Assembly (NCBI RefSeq): GCF_001652265.1
Contig: NZ_LWBS01000283.1
Location: 1 to 64,000 of the forward strand
Length of the DNA: 64,000 nt
Source: Rhizobium leguminosarum
Lineage (GTDB): Bacteria; Pseudomonadota; Alphaproteobacteria; Rhizobiales; Rhizobiaceae
Direction of reading: 5' to 3'
Shown one piece after another: positions 26,071-35,402 of the stretch (positions are counted from its first letter, which is position 1; every line of letters starts with the position of its first letter). The notes under the pieces are model-generated. The model saw nothing but the letters and a program-made list of their open reading frames with translations. It ran no database searches and was not told the DNA's origin. The position numbers and the translations under genes were made by a program.

Positions 26071-27252
26071 CTATTGAAGCTTGAGGGCGGCGTCGCGCAG
26101 AGCCTGCCAAGCAGGGCTCCCATCGTTATGGATGTCGAATTTGTCGTAGTCGTCCTGGGGATAGAGGCCCGAGTCCTGCGTGCTGACGAGCCGCCAGACC
26201 ACCCAGCCTCCGCAATCCGAGGTGGCGATCGTATTCAGCCAGGTTCCATAGGCGTTTGCCTGATCGGCATCGGATCGCGGAATTCCAAATTCCTCCAGGA
26301 TCACCGGTTTTCCGATGCTTCGCCCGATCGCGCAGTATTCGCGAATGCGGGCATCGAAATCGGAATGGCTCATTTTGGCGTAGGATGGGTAGCCATGCCA
26401 CGTGCCGAAATCGACGCTCGGAATATTCATATCCGCCAGCTTCTGATCTATGTTCCCATGGCCCGTCGTGACGAGCTGCTTCGGCGCCAGGGATTTGACA
26501 TAGGCTGACATTTCCGACACCCACTCATAAAGGAGCGGTTTGGGATGGATGTCAGGTTCGTTGGCCAGATCCCAGGCAAATATGGTGGGGTCATCGGAAT
26601 AGCGGACACCGGTAATCGTGTTGACGCGCGACAGAACATGCCGAACCCATTCCTTGTAATCGCGTCGGGTTCGCGGATCAGCGGCAAAAAAGGTGTATTT
26701 GTCCGAACTCCCGTACCAGGCGTTCATCTGCTGGGCACCGCCCGTGTAGGCCCAGAAATCGACGAATGCGAGGATCAGCTTAAGCTTGCGCTTCGCCGCT
26801 TCCGCGATGAGGTAATCGACCTTTTGCAGGCCGTCAGGTCCGTCGTTGGGAACCATCTTGTTGGTTATCGGATCCCAACTCATCATATAGATGCCCTTGG
26901 TTCCCAGATTGCTGGAATCGGCCGTGCTTTTTGAATTCCAGATCGTCGGCACCTGGCCGTCCAGCGACCCTATAACCGGTTGCAGGAAGGTGCGCACCAC
27001 ATTGGCACCCATTGCCGTGGCATCGTCCAATACGCGGGTGACTTCCCCTGACGAGCCAAATGTCAGATAATGGTTGTTTACACCGGCCACGCGAAATGGC
27101 TTGCCGTCCAGCACGAAGCCCCCCTCTTTCGTCGTGACGAAAGATTGCTGCGCAGATGACTGCGCGTCCGTAGATCCGACTTGAGCAGACGAAAAAAGCG
27201 CCAGCGCCGCAGCGCTGACAGCGAAATTCCGGAAACGGTGAATAAGCCTCAT
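26071..27252 (-). CDS. Secreted GH5-like glycoside hydrolase in the polysaccharide locus
   Basis: A 393-residue precursor. A signal peptide (FAVSAAALALFSSAQVGSTDA) leads into a TIM-barrel of the cellulase/mannanase clan. The acid/base is probably Glu232 in WDLANEPD, and the nucleophile Glu321 in VILEEFGIP. GTWHGYPSYAK and WVVWRLVS supply the aromatic substrate residues. The barrel start reads FRVAGVNNHYL. GGGAG precedes the ATG. It is the last gene of the locus, 16 bases after the flippase, so it probably trims, releases or matures the exported polysaccharide in the periplasm or outside. Mannan- or glucan-type specificity is not decided by the sequence. Confidence 0.85.
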   Translation of the reverse strand: MRLIHRFRNFAVSAAALALFSSAQVGSTDAQSSAQQSFVTTKEGGFVLDGKPFRVAGVNNHYLTFGSSGEVTRVLDDATAMGANVVRTFLQPVIGSLDGQVPTIWNSKSTADSSNLGTKGIYMMSWDPITNKMVPNDGPDGLQKVDYLIAEAAKRKLKLILAFVDFWAYTGGAQQMNAWYGSSDKYTFFAADPRTRRDYKEWVRHVLSRVNTITGVRYSDDPTIFAWDLANEPDIHPKPLLYEWVSEMSAYVKSLAPKQLVTTGHGNIDQKLADMNIPSVDFGTWHGYPSYAKMSHSDFDARIREYCAIGRSIGKPVILEEFGIPRSDADQANAYGTWLNTIATSDCGGWVVWRLVSTQDSGLYPQDDYDKFDIHNDGSPAWQALRDAALKLQ

Positions 27253-27268
27253 GCGAAGAAACTCCCTT

Positions 27269-28648
27269 TCAAGCCCGTGACGCAATTCCGATTTGGTCTG
27301 TCTTCTCGAGGGAATTGCCGTAGGTCGAGACACCGCCAGCCGCTGATGGCGCGGTGGTGGACGGCGTCGCAGTGCGCCGTGCGGCCCAATATAATGCCGG
27401 GCACAGAAGCAGGCCTTCCAGCGAAACAGCAAAGACCCAGAAGTTGGCTGTGCCTGCGATCCCGAATTGCGCACCGCCGGCGGCGGCCACGATCTCCAGC
27501 ACCGCACCGCCGATCAGAACGAGCGTGGCAAAGCCCAGGCGCCGTCGGACACGTTGAACCGCCAGATAATGATACTTCGACGCCATTCCGAAAGCGGCAA
27601 CGCCCAGAAACTGAAGGCCATTTCCTGCGATCACAGCATAGGCCGGATTGAATATCCAGAGCATGAAGCGCGACAGGAAGAGGAACGCCAAGGCGGTCGC
27701 CGCGCAGACCAGCATCGACAAGCCGAGCGACAGGCGCAGGCGCGCGGGAAATAGCTCCGGCTCCCGCACAGCGATGGCAAACAACACCGAGGCGAGTGAC
27801 GCAGGGACGAGAAGCGCGACGTTCAGCACCGTCCAGGCGGCATAGAAGGCGGCGTTGATCTCAGCGGACAGCATCACCGTGACGACGAATGGCAGCAGCA
27901 GCGCCGGCGCCTGAACAGCCATGCTGAGCGCGTGATGGCCGAAAACCTGTCCGAGCATCGGGCGGAAGGCTCGAATCTCCGGCCGGTGGAAAACGCGCCT
28001 GCCGGCATAAACAAGAAGCCCGGCCACGACGACCAGCGAGACAAGCTGCCCGGCAAACCAGGTGGTGAAGATCGCCAGTTCGCTGGTCGCCCGGCCAAGT
28101 GTCAGGCCGAGAGCAATCAGTAGAAGAAGCTTGCTGGCGGCGAAGACGACATTCCGGGCCAGTTGAAGGCCGCTGCGCAAGAGGCCGACCAAGGCTTGGT
28201 CGAGCACGAGGGTCACGGCCGTCAGAGCGCAACCAGCGACGAAAAAGAGATCGGTCGCGGAGGAACCGACGATCGAGCCAAGCTGCGTCGATGTAAAGGC
28301 TGCGATAGCAAGATAGATCAGCCCCACCACGATGGAGGCGCCGAACGAGGCCAGGAGGGCGCCCGTCAGAAAGGGGCCTGCTCTTTGCTGACGGCCCATC
28401 TCGCCCATCAGGAAGGGCCCGAGACCGACTTCACCAAGATTCGCGAGGAGATTCATCAACGATATGGCGGCGGCGGCGAGCCCAACAGCTTCGGCCGAGA
28501 AGGTACGCGCTGCGAACCACCAGTAGACGAAGCCGAGAATGGCCGTCATCAACGTTCCAAGCCCCAGCATGCCTGCATTGAGGAGCAAAACCGCCTGGTG
28601 CATCAGGAGGCTGCGGACGTTAGCAATGGCGGCGCTGACGGTCATCAT
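27269..28648 (-). CDS. Wzx-type polysaccharide flippase
   Basis: A 459-residue inner-membrane protein with 12-14 hydrophobic segments and the MOP-superfamily N-terminus LGTLMTAILGFVYWWFAARTF (core GFVYWWFAARTFSAEAVGLA). Such proteins flip lipid-linked oligosaccharides to the periplasmic face. Its tail of about 40 residues after RRTATPS is polar and probably cytoplasmic. Two adjacent ATG codons are available as start. The gene begins two bases after the GT2 gene's stop, so it is translated from the same mRNA. The neighbours make it the transport step of a Wzx/Wzy-like or related pathway. Confidence 0.88.
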   Translation of the reverse strand: MMTVSAAIANVRSLLMHQAVLLLNAGMLGLGTLMTAILGFVYWWFAARTFSAEAVGLAAAAISLMNLLANLGEVGLGPFLMGEMGRQQRAGPFLTGALLASFGASIVVGLIYLAIAAFTSTQLGSIVGSSATDLFFVAGCALTAVTLVLDQALVGLLRSGLQLARNVVFAASKLLLLIALGLTLGRATSELAIFTTWFAGQLVSLVVVAGLLVYAGRRVFHRPEIRAFRPMLGQVFGHHALSMAVQAPALLLPFVVTVMLSAEINAAFYAAWTVLNVALLVPASLASVLFAIAVREPELFPARLRLSLGLSMLVCAATALAFLFLSRFMLWIFNPAYAVIAGNGLQFLGVAAFGMASKYHYLAVQRVRRRLGFATLVLIGGAVLEIVAAAGGAQFGIAGTANFWVFAVSLEGLLLCPALYWAARRTATPSTTAPSAAGGVSTYGNSLEKTDQIGIASRA

Positions 28649-28650
28649 GC

Positions 28651-29652
28651 CTATTCCACCCGTTCGAGCGCGCGAGCAGGAACGGAGGTGAACCGTCGCG
28701 TAAGGGCCGCGCGGGTCCTGCCGAGAGCGAATCCGGCCGCGGTGGCCCCTAGGCCGGCGGCCAGGGCGACGGCGCGAAGAAGGCCGCTCGGCTGGCCGAG
28801 CAGCAGATCAGCGAATCCCCGCATGACCCCTTGGGGCAAGGTCCTCGTCATATAGGTCTTTTCCGACGCCAGCGCCTCGCCGGAGCCTGCCATCAACGAT
28901 AGGCTGGCCTTTGAAAGCCCTTCGGCCCAGCATCGGTGAAGGAAATATTTCCACGTCGCGCGATCGGCGGGTATGGCGTGATCGCTGCCGCTGGACGGCT
29001 CGAAGACGAAACGGCCATGCGGCAAGGCCTTGGTTGCACGGATGCAGAGTTCGGTTTCCTCGCATCCGAGCGGCAAAGCCTTGGCCGTTCGGCCCAAGCC
29101 GGAATCGAAGCCGCCCGTATAATCGAAGACGTATCGGCGGATGCACATCGACGCGCCGATGAGGTTGCGCACCGGCCCCGGATGCAGGCCGCGATAGGTG
29201 CAGCCGAGGGTCCACAGGAATTCGTCGGGAAACCAGGACGGACGGTCTGTTTCCCACAACGGGCGGATAGCGGAGACGGCGCCCAGAACCGAGGGATCCT
29301 CGAGTTGCCGCACCAAGGTCGCCAGCAAATTTCGATCCGACACGGCGTCGTCGTCGAGAAACAGGATGACCTCGCCGAGGCTGACAGAAATCCCGGTGTT
29401 GCGGGCACCGGAGAGGCCGGGCGGATGAATGTTCTCGACGATCCTGACCGGAGTTTCGAAGCGTTTGGCGCGCAGACGCAGCGCCAGTGCCGGATTGTGA
29501 TCGACGATGACGAGGATCTCGTCCGCGGCCGGGACCTGGCGCGCTGCCGCCTCGATTGCTTTGTTGAGAATGTGCCAGCGCTTGTCGGAATAACAGCAGA
29601 TGACGATTGCCGTCGTGAGCTTGCCGGGCACGGGGTGCTGGAAATTATCCAT
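28651..29652 (-). CDS. Family 2 glycosyltransferase
   Basis: A 333-residue GT-A enzyme. The nucleotide-sugar part shows TTAIVICCYSDKRW, LVIVDHNPAL, NTGISVSLGEVILFLDDDAV (DDD metal site), and W-rich acceptor region WFPDEFLWTLGCTY. GCEETELCIR is the catalytic ED-type motif of this family. A hydrophobic stretch near the C-terminus (about residues 285-315) would attach it to the membrane. It is most like GT2 proteins that act on lipid-linked sugars. GGAGA lies ahead of the ATG. The start overlaps the DUF1616 gene's end by eight bases, indicating coupled translation. Confidence 0.88.
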   Translation of the reverse strand: MDNFQHPVPGKLTTAIVICCYSDKRWHILNKAIEAAARQVPAADEILVIVDHNPALALRLRAKRFETPVRIVENIHPPGLSGARNTGISVSLGEVILFLDDDAVSDRNLLATLVRQLEDPSVLGAVSAIRPLWETDRPSWFPDEFLWTLGCTYRGLHPGPVRNLIGASMCIRRYVFDYTGGFDSGLGRTAKALPLGCEETELCIRATKALPHGRFVFEPSSGSDHAIPADRATWKYFLHRCWAEGLSKASLSLMAGSGEALASEKTYMTRTLPQGVMRGFADLLLGQPSGLLRAVALAAGLGATAAGFALGRTRAALTRRFTSVPARALERVE

Positions 29653-30475
29653 TTTTCGTCTCCGGATTAGCGAACTGAAGGGTCATTCCGGTCGGTGCCG
29701 GGGACTGGAGCGTATCGATGGTCATCCAGACCTTGCGGTAGATCGTTCCCCTGTCGCCGGCCTTGTAGAGCCAGGCTTCCAGCCGTGCGGGGGCGCGCGT
29801 TTTTGTTGGTACGGAGAATTCGAAGGTTTGGCTGGAGGAAGGCGCCAGTTCGAAGGTTGGCATCTTGCCAATCAAGTTTCCGCCCAGAACAAGGTCAAGA
29901 CTGTAAAGCGTCCTGGCGTCTTCCGAATTGCGCACGCCGACCGTTACCACATTGTTCGTCCAGTTCCATTTCGGCACCATCCAAAGCTCGGTGAAATGAA
30001 ACGGCTTGCGTTCAAGCGCGACCGGGCGCGCCACGAGGACGGAACTCGTCGCCAAGATCATGGAAATTGCGAAGATTAAAAAACGGCGGCCGGGCCAAGC
30101 CCAGGGAATGGCTGGAACCGGCCTTGCGAGCGGCAAAACGACATTCAGCCACCGAACGGCGATCGTCGTCAGGCCGAGCGCGTAGACCCAGCCTCGCGCA
30201 TCGAGATGCCCGGCGACATGCAGCAGAAGCCCACAAAGAATGCAGGCCGCGAAGCTCAGGAACACCGAGAGCGTTCCCCTTGTGACCGTATCGCCCTCTA
30301 TGCGCAGGGTATCCACCAGCATGCGGCCCGGGAGATACAGTATCAGCGGCGCGCAGAGCGCCAGGCGGACCGCCTTCTCCCAGGTCGAAAAGGTTCCGGG
30401 CAGCCAGGTTACGGCCAAGACAGCGGCAAGAACCCACAGCGGAAGGATTCCCAGAAACACACGGCGGGCCATCAT
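29645..30475 (-). CDS. DUF1616-like membrane protein with periplasmic domain
   Basis: This 276-residue protein has four to five N-terminal membrane segments (about residues 5-25, 31-50, 65-85, 95-112, 132-150). They are followed by a soluble region that reads like a beta sandwich: NNVVTVGVRNSEDARTLYSLDL (core VTVGVRNSEDA) and LAPSSSQTFEFSVP. That region resembles the ligand-free beta domain of DUF1616 proteins found in archaeal and bacterial surface-glycan loci. The ATG overlaps the stop of the upstream gene as ATGA, with AGGAG ahead of it. An accessory role in polymer assembly is inferred only from location. Confidence 0.65.
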   Translation of the reverse strand: MMARRVFLGILPLWVLAAVLAVTWLPGTFSTWEKAVRLALCAPLILYLPGRMLVDTLRIEGDTVTRGTLSVFLSFAACILCGLLLHVAGHLDARGWVYALGLTTIAVRWLNVVLPLARPVPAIPWAWPGRRFLIFAISMILATSSVLVARPVALERKPFHFTELWMVPKWNWTNNVVTVGVRNSEDARTLYSLDLVLGGNLIGKMPTFELAPSSSQTFEFSVPTKTRAPARLEAWLYKAGDRGTIYRKVWMTIDTLQSPAPTGMTLQFANPETKNG

Positions 30476-31359
30476 CGGGGGCGAGCTCCTGCATCCGCCC
30501 ATGCCGTCGCGCCGACGATCTGAGCGGCGCCCGGGTTCACCTTCATGAGCTTCTGCCGGATCACGTTTGGGTCGAAGGATTTCTGGACGAGATGAACGAT
30601 CTTGCTGTCCAGCCGGCTCAGCGTGAGGCCGAGGCGGCTATGGATCTGCGTCAGATAGGCCCCGCGCGCATCGCGCATCGTCGGCGACCGGTGCATCACA
30701 TCGAGCAGAAAGACGGAATAGAGCGTCCATTCCCCGAACCGTGTCTGGTCTTTTGACGCGCTGAGACCCTTGAGCAGCTCGACGTAGGGTTTCGAGCCGT
30801 ATTTCGACGCGATGTAGTCATTCAGCGCGATGAGCCATTCGCGCTTGAAGCAGAAGAAATCGTTGATGAAATCGACGTAGCGAAAAGACCGGGCCGGCTC
30901 GACGCCGAGGATCTTTGCAACATTGCGCAACCGTTTCTTCTCGAAACGGTAGTGCAGATCGGGAAGCCTGTGGCTGGAATAATAGAGAACTGGTTCGCGC
31001 CGGTCGATCAGATCGGTCGTCGCAATGGGCCGCAGCAGCAGTGTATCCGCACCGAGATTGCAGAAATGCTCGGTCCGGCAGAATTCGAAGGCACGCAGCT
31101 TGATGATCTGCTGCCGAAACCAGCCAGGAAGTTCCAGTTCGCTGGCCGAAAGCCAATCGTTGTCGCCGGTGACAGCGGCGCCAGGCACGAGACCCTTCGC
31201 GTCGAGGAAGGCTCTTAAAGCGGCCGGGTTGTCGGTGACCATGGTCAGGTTTCCCTTGTCGGGGAAATGCTGCTGGTAGGAGCGAAGGGACGCTTCGAGT
31301 AGATATTCGATGTCCCGCGAATGGACGCACATGAAAGCGTCGATACGGCTATCGATCAT
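30472..31359 (-). CDS. DUF6492 protein, probable glycosyltransferase-like
   Basis: A 295-residue soluble protein. DAFMCVHSRDIEYLLEASLRSYQQHFP at the start (core CVHSRDIEYL), TMVTDNPAALRAFL, and CNLGADTLLLRPI, a likely D-x-D-type metal site, recall GT-A glycosyltransferases. The family is known only as DUF6492. The body is rich in Arg, Lys and Tyr, suited to a charged sugar donor or lipid carrier. ATGA overlaps join it to both neighbours. The start has GGAGA ten bases away. Sugar and linkage cannot be predicted. Confidence 0.7.
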   Translation of the reverse strand: MIDSRIDAFMCVHSRDIEYLLEASLRSYQQHFPDKGNLTMVTDNPAALRAFLDAKGLVPGAAVTGDNDWLSASELELPGWFRQQIIKLRAFEFCRTEHFCNLGADTLLLRPIATTDLIDRREPVLYYSSHRLPDLHYRFEKKRLRNVAKILGVEPARSFRYVDFINDFFCFKREWLIALNDYIASKYGSKPYVELLKGLSASKDQTRFGEWTLYSVFLLDVMHRSPTMRDARGAYLTQIHSRLGLTLSRLDSKIVHLVQKSFDPNVIRQKLMKVNPGAAQIVGATAWADAGARPR

Positions 31360-33455
31360 TGCGAATCTCCGTCTGTTCGTCCCAAGGATTGCACCGGCTC
31401 TCCGGTCCGCTTACGAGGGACGGCGGGCTGCCGTGCTTTCCCGAGCCGCCCCACGTCGAAAATGACCATGAAGCCGTTGTCGAAGGTGCGGTCGACATCG
31501 GGCTCGGAATTGAACTTGAGCAGCGACGACGCCTGGAGGGGGACCATGTGGTTTCGGTCTTGCGCGCCGCCGTCGAAATAGACGCCGACGCCGGGCAGGC
31601 CGGTGGTCATGCGCAGGTCGACCATGACGAAGCCGATGCCCTGGTCAATCAGCAGCTTACGTTCCATCGGGCCGAGATCGGCTGCGGTGATGGCCATGCT
31701 TGTATCTTGCCCACTCTCAAGCGTGGTCGAGACCTTTTGCCGGCCGTAGGTAGACAGGAGCAGGCGATTGATCCGGTCGGTTGCGAAATTCTGGTCGCCG
31801 CCCAGCCATTCCCTGGTCCACCTTGCGGCGCTGATCCCCATCGGTTCTATCGACGAGGAGTCGGCTGACACTTCATAGGCGGCCGGAACCAGGATACGTG
31901 GTCCCTCGGAGCTGATGACGCCAGCAATCAGCACCGTCGTTGCGGCGGCGGCAAGCGCCGTTGCGCGCAGCCAGCCACGCGACGTGCCGTGCCAGAACGC
32001 CGCGACGGCCACCGCGACGACAATCGCGACGCCGAGGAAAGATAGCGAGCCGATGCGGTTGCCGATCTCCCACCCACTGCGCGTCAGCCGGAAGATGATG
32101 CTGACGGGATAGGCCAGCGTCGCCAAAACGAGGATCTCGAGAAGGCTTGACTGCCATAGGCGCCATCTGGTCGGCGGCCAGAGGATGCTCGCATCCCGGT
32201 GCTGCCCATTGAAAACGAGCGAGCGGAGAAAGCCGGTGAGAAGGCCCAGGCAGATCAGCGCGACGCCTGCCATCGTCAGGTAACGTTGCCAAGCAGGCGC
32301 CAAGGCTCCCGTGTCCGACACGAAAAGCCTACGCGTCGCGGTCGAATTCGATACGAGTTGCGCTACCTCGTTTATGCCGCCTTCCAGTACGGGAAGGATG
32401 TAGCCGCCGGTGGGGTTCCCGACGATCTTCGACCAGGCGACCGGAGCAATCACGGCGATCGAGGCCAGCAGGATCGCCTGCCGCCTCTGCATGGCGGACG
32501 CGCCCTGCCGCAGGCATTCCATCACCGCCGTGCCGCACAAAAGGGCCGTGCAAAAATAGGAGGTGAGATGATGAGTAACCGCGAGCGCCACGATCAGGAC
32601 CATGGTGGCGACGACCGTCCGCCAGGCTGCCGTGTCGCTTCGCTCCATGCGTCGGCTTTCCGAAGCCAACAGCACCGCCGCAAGCATGGGGATCGCCAGG
32701 CTTTCATAGGAGTAGTGGACATCGAACAGCAAAAACGTGGACGAGCCCATGTAGATCAGGCAGGCGATGGAGGCGATCCGCGCCGAATTCGTGATCTTCT
32801 CGAAGAGCAGGAATAGCGTGAGCATCAGCACCATCCGCGCCGCCGCCAACACGATGAGGCCTGCCGCAAAGACGGACAGTCCGGACAGGTTGACCAAGGC
32901 GGACGTTATGAGCTCCAGCCCGGGATAGAGCGGGCTGACCGGCAGAAGGGGATTGGGCCGGAACAGTCGCCCCGCCTCTAGAATGTCGTTCACCGTCGCC
33001 CAGTGCAGGAATTCGTCATGGTCTATGAATGCGACGGGTGCGCGGATGACGCGTACCACGAAGAGCGCTGAAGTGACGATCACTATGAGCGCCAAGCGCT
33101 CCAGGCGGCTGGCTCCCGGATGGATGATCCGCGCCGCTGGCGGGAGAAAGATCGCGGCGATGGCGGTATAGAACGTCGGAACCGCCCAGCCCTCCCCCAG
33201 CCGACTGGCATTTGCAGCAAGAGCGATCACGATAAGGGCGCAGCTGCACAGCAAGGCAAAGACCGGCGACATCCCCAGCGACGAAGGATCGGCAATGCCG
33301 CCGACCGCGCTGTCCTGCCTGCGCAGGCCCAGAAATGCGGCGATCCATAGATCAACGCGTGGAATGGAAACCCTTCCTGGATAGCCGTGACGATAAGCTC
33401 CGTCCTGGTAGGCCTTCTGCTGGCCTGGAGAAGCCCGTCCCTTAACAACGGTCAT
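31356..33455 (-). CDS. Large multi-spanning GT-C-like membrane protein
   Basis: A 699-residue protein with about 12-13 membrane segments between residues 60 and 520 and a soluble C-terminal part of about 180 residues. The first extracytoplasmic loop carries AFIDHDEFLHWATVND, with an acidic D-H-D-E pair where GT-C transferases (GT39 and relatives) have their catalytic motif. Such enzymes use polyprenyl-phosphate sugars on the periplasmic side, consistent with the polyprenol-type GT2 two genes upstream. A Wzy-like polymerase is the alternative. The start has GGAGATT upstream and lies 14 bases inside the GT4 gene. This is the least typical gene of the locus. Confidence 0.7.
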   Translation of the reverse strand: MTVVKGRASPGQQKAYQDGAYRHGYPGRVSIPRVDLWIAAFLGLRRQDSAVGGIADPSSLGMSPVFALLCSCALIVIALAANASRLGEGWAVPTFYTAIAAIFLPPAARIIHPGASRLERLALIVIVTSALFVVRVIRAPVAFIDHDEFLHWATVNDILEAGRLFRPNPLLPVSPLYPGLELITSALVNLSGLSVFAAGLIVLAAARMVLMLTLFLLFEKITNSARIASIACLIYMGSSTFLLFDVHYSYESLAIPMLAAVLLASESRRMERSDTAAWRTVVATMVLIVALAVTHHLTSYFCTALLCGTAVMECLRQGASAMQRRQAILLASIAVIAPVAWSKIVGNPTGGYILPVLEGGINEVAQLVSNSTATRRLFVSDTGALAPAWQRYLTMAGVALICLGLLTGFLRSLVFNGQHRDASILWPPTRWRLWQSSLLEILVLATLAYPVSIIFRLTRSGWEIGNRIGSLSFLGVAIVVAVAVAAFWHGTSRGWLRATALAAAATTVLIAGVISSEGPRILVPAAYEVSADSSSIEPMGISAARWTREWLGGDQNFATDRINRLLLSTYGRQKVSTTLESGQDTSMAITAADLGPMERKLLIDQGIGFVMVDLRMTTGLPGVGVYFDGGAQDRNHMVPLQASSLLKFNSEPDVDRTFDNGFMVIFDVGRLGKARQPAVPRKRTGEPVQSLGRTDGDSQ

Positions 33456-34602
33456 CGTGCTTCAAATCTCCAAGCAGTGCTGGACCGGTTCGCAGTTCAG
33501 GCTGCGGATGCGAAAATACGCGTCTGTACACCGTCAGCAGCCGGTCCGTGCAATCGTCCCAGTCCGGCAACCTCGTCTCAATTGAGATCGGCCCGGCGTC
33601 CATGGTGGCGAGCATTTCACGTGCGGTGAAGTCTGGCGAAGCGTTGAGCGGAATGGATCGCACGAGGCCCTCCTCAGCCAGCTCCCGAAAGCCTGACGTG
33701 TCGGTGGTCAGTACGGGAGCCTTGACCGAAAGCGCCTCCATAACCGCCACGGGATGAGCTTCATAATCGCTGAGGAGCACGACAAGAGCGGCCGAAGACA
33801 AAAGATCGGCCATTGCGGACCGGTCGGCCGGCGGAATTGCCCCGATCTCGACGCGGTTGCCGAGCCCGAGCTCGGCCACCTGCTGACGCAGCTTCGCCTC
33901 ATAGGGGCCTTCTCCCAGGATCCGAAGGCGCATATCAGGGAATTTCGTTGCCAGCACATTAAACGCAGCAAGCGCCCGATGATGACCTTTATAGCGCTCC
34001 AGCCTGCCGAGCGAGACAATCAGCGGCTTGTCGTGAGGTGAAGGGGGTCGCCGCCCGGACTTTTCCGGCAGGCGCGCGCCGTTGGGGACAACAATGAACC
34101 GGTCTCTCGCGATTGCCATGTTCTGGCTGAATAGATCCGCTTCGAATCGCGACACGCCAATGAGTTGCGCTGCCCTGGCAGCCAGAGGCGCAAGCATTCT
34201 GTGTTGGAAGCGCCGGATCGAGGACCGAAATCGTGACGAATGGCCACCGCTGTGAAAGGTGACCACGAAAGGAAGCCCCTTGCGCAATGCGGCGGCCATT
34301 CCGAGCGGTGCCAGGAAAGTGTGGTAGCCCTGAACATGCATCAGGTCCCAATCACCTTCGGCGACCGCCCTGAAGACGCCGGGGGCGAAGCACCAATCCC
34401 GCCCACGGGGAAAGGTCTTCAGCCTGATAATCTGCACGCCGTCTCGGGTTTCCGCTGCCGGAAGAAGGCCGTCGGGATTGCCCGTCAATACCGTCACCGC
34501 ATGCCCCTTGGCCACGAGCCGGGTTGCGACCTCGCTTACATGGGTTTCCGTCCCTCCGGCAAAAGGCAGGTATCTCGCGCTGAGCATTAAAATGCGCATC
34601 AT
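33442..34602 (-). CDS. Family 4 glycosyltransferase
   Basis: A 386-residue retaining GT-B enzyme. The N-terminal loop reads LMLSARYLPFAGGTETHVSEVATRL (core PFAGGTETH). The C-terminal domain has ERYKGHHRALAAF, GEGPYEAKLR and the donor-binding segment DYEAHPVAVMEALSVKAPVLTTD (core EAHPVAVMEAL), where the E-x7-E motif is recognisable. It adds a hexose to the growing lipid-linked oligosaccharide in the cytoplasm. Two adjacent ATGs with GAGG upstream form the start. It is downstream of the DPM-like gene by 26 bases and overlaps the GT-C-like gene by 14. Confidence 0.9.
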   Translation of the reverse strand: MMRILMLSARYLPFAGGTETHVSEVATRLVAKGHAVTVLTGNPDGLLPAAETRDGVQIIRLKTFPRGRDWCFAPGVFRAVAEGDWDLMHVQGYHTFLAPLGMAAALRKGLPFVVTFHSGGHSSRFRSSIRRFQHRMLAPLAARAAQLIGVSRFEADLFSQNMAIARDRFIVVPNGARLPEKSGRRPPSPHDKPLIVSLGRLERYKGHHRALAAFNVLATKFPDMRLRILGEGPYEAKLRQQVAELGLGNRVEIGAIPPADRSAMADLLSSAALVVLLSDYEAHPVAVMEALSVKAPVLTTDTSGFRELAEEGLVRSIPLNASPDFTAREMLATMDAGPISIETRLPDWDDCTDRLLTVYRRVFSHPQPELRTGPALLGDLKHDDRC

Positions 34603-34628
34603 GCGGCCTCGCCAATTACATCCAGACC

Positions 34629-35402
34629 TCAGGACATGCCCTGCTCGAGGACTTGGACGCCCGTCGGCGTACTGACGCGTTCCCGGAAGATCGTCTTCAG
34701 CACGCGCCAGCCGTCCGGAAGGGCACGCAGATTGCTGACGCCGTAGACGCGCTCCGATTCAAAGCTTGCGACTTCCATGATTTTGAGCTTGTTCTTCAGG
34801 GCCCGCAAATTGATCAGCGTTTCGATTTCGAAGCCGTCGCAATCGGCACGCAGCAAAGGAACATGCCGTCTCCAAAAGCCCATGTAGCCGTAGCACAGAT
34901 CGCTGAAAGAGCTGCCATACAGCATCCGGACCAGCAGGGTCAGGCCCAGATTGCCGAACCGGCGGATGACCGTCATGTCGCTGGTTCCGCCACCCTGCAT
35001 AAAGCGCGAACCCTTGACGAAATCCGCACCTGCAACAAGAGCCGCGACGAACAGGATGATTTCGTAAGGATCCATCGAACCGTCAGCATCCAGCATCACG
35101 ATCATATCACCAGATGCGGCTTCGAAGCCCGTCCGCAATGCGATGCCTTTGCCCTTCTTAGGCTGAAGTACGATCTTGACATCATCGCGCATGCTTCGCG
35201 CTATGTCAGGCGTTCCGTCTGTCGATCGCCCATCGACGATGATGATTTCATGCACCCATGTCGGTATGCGGGGCAAAAGCAGCTTAATGTTTTCCGCTTC
35301 GTTCAAGGTTGGAATGACGAGCGAGGTCCTTGGCAAATTGAACATCGGACCTTGGACCGGCATCGAGGAATGCGAGGCTTCTACAGCTTGTATTGCAGAC
35401 AT
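34629..35402 (-). CDS. Family 2 glycosyltransferase of the polyprenyl-phosphate mannosyltransferase type
   Basis: A 257-residue GT-A enzyme. SLVIPTLNEAENIKLLLP is the characteristic opening of dolichol/polyprenyl-phosphate sugar synthases, followed by IIIVDGRSTDGT, IALRTGFEAASGDMIVMLDADGS with the DAD metal motif, and FVKGSRFMQGGG. There are no strong membrane helices at the C-terminus, so it may be a soluble type. It would make a lipid-linked single sugar, the donor for a GT-C enzyme such as the neighbour at 31356-33455. AAGGAGAG is directly before the ATG, 11 codons inside the longest frame. Confidence 0.9.
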   Translation of the reverse strand: MSAIQAVEASHSSMPVQGPMFNLPRTSLVIPTLNEAENIKLLLPRIPTWVHEIIIVDGRSTDGTPDIARSMRDDVKIVLQPKKGKGIALRTGFEAASGDMIVMLDADGSMDPYEIILFVAALVAGADFVKGSRFMQGGGTSDMTVIRRFGNLGLTLLVRMLYGSSFSDLCYGYMGFWRRHVPLLRADCDGFEIETLINLRALKNKLKIMEVASFESERVYGVSNLRALPDGWRVLKTIFRERVSTPTGVQVLEQGMS

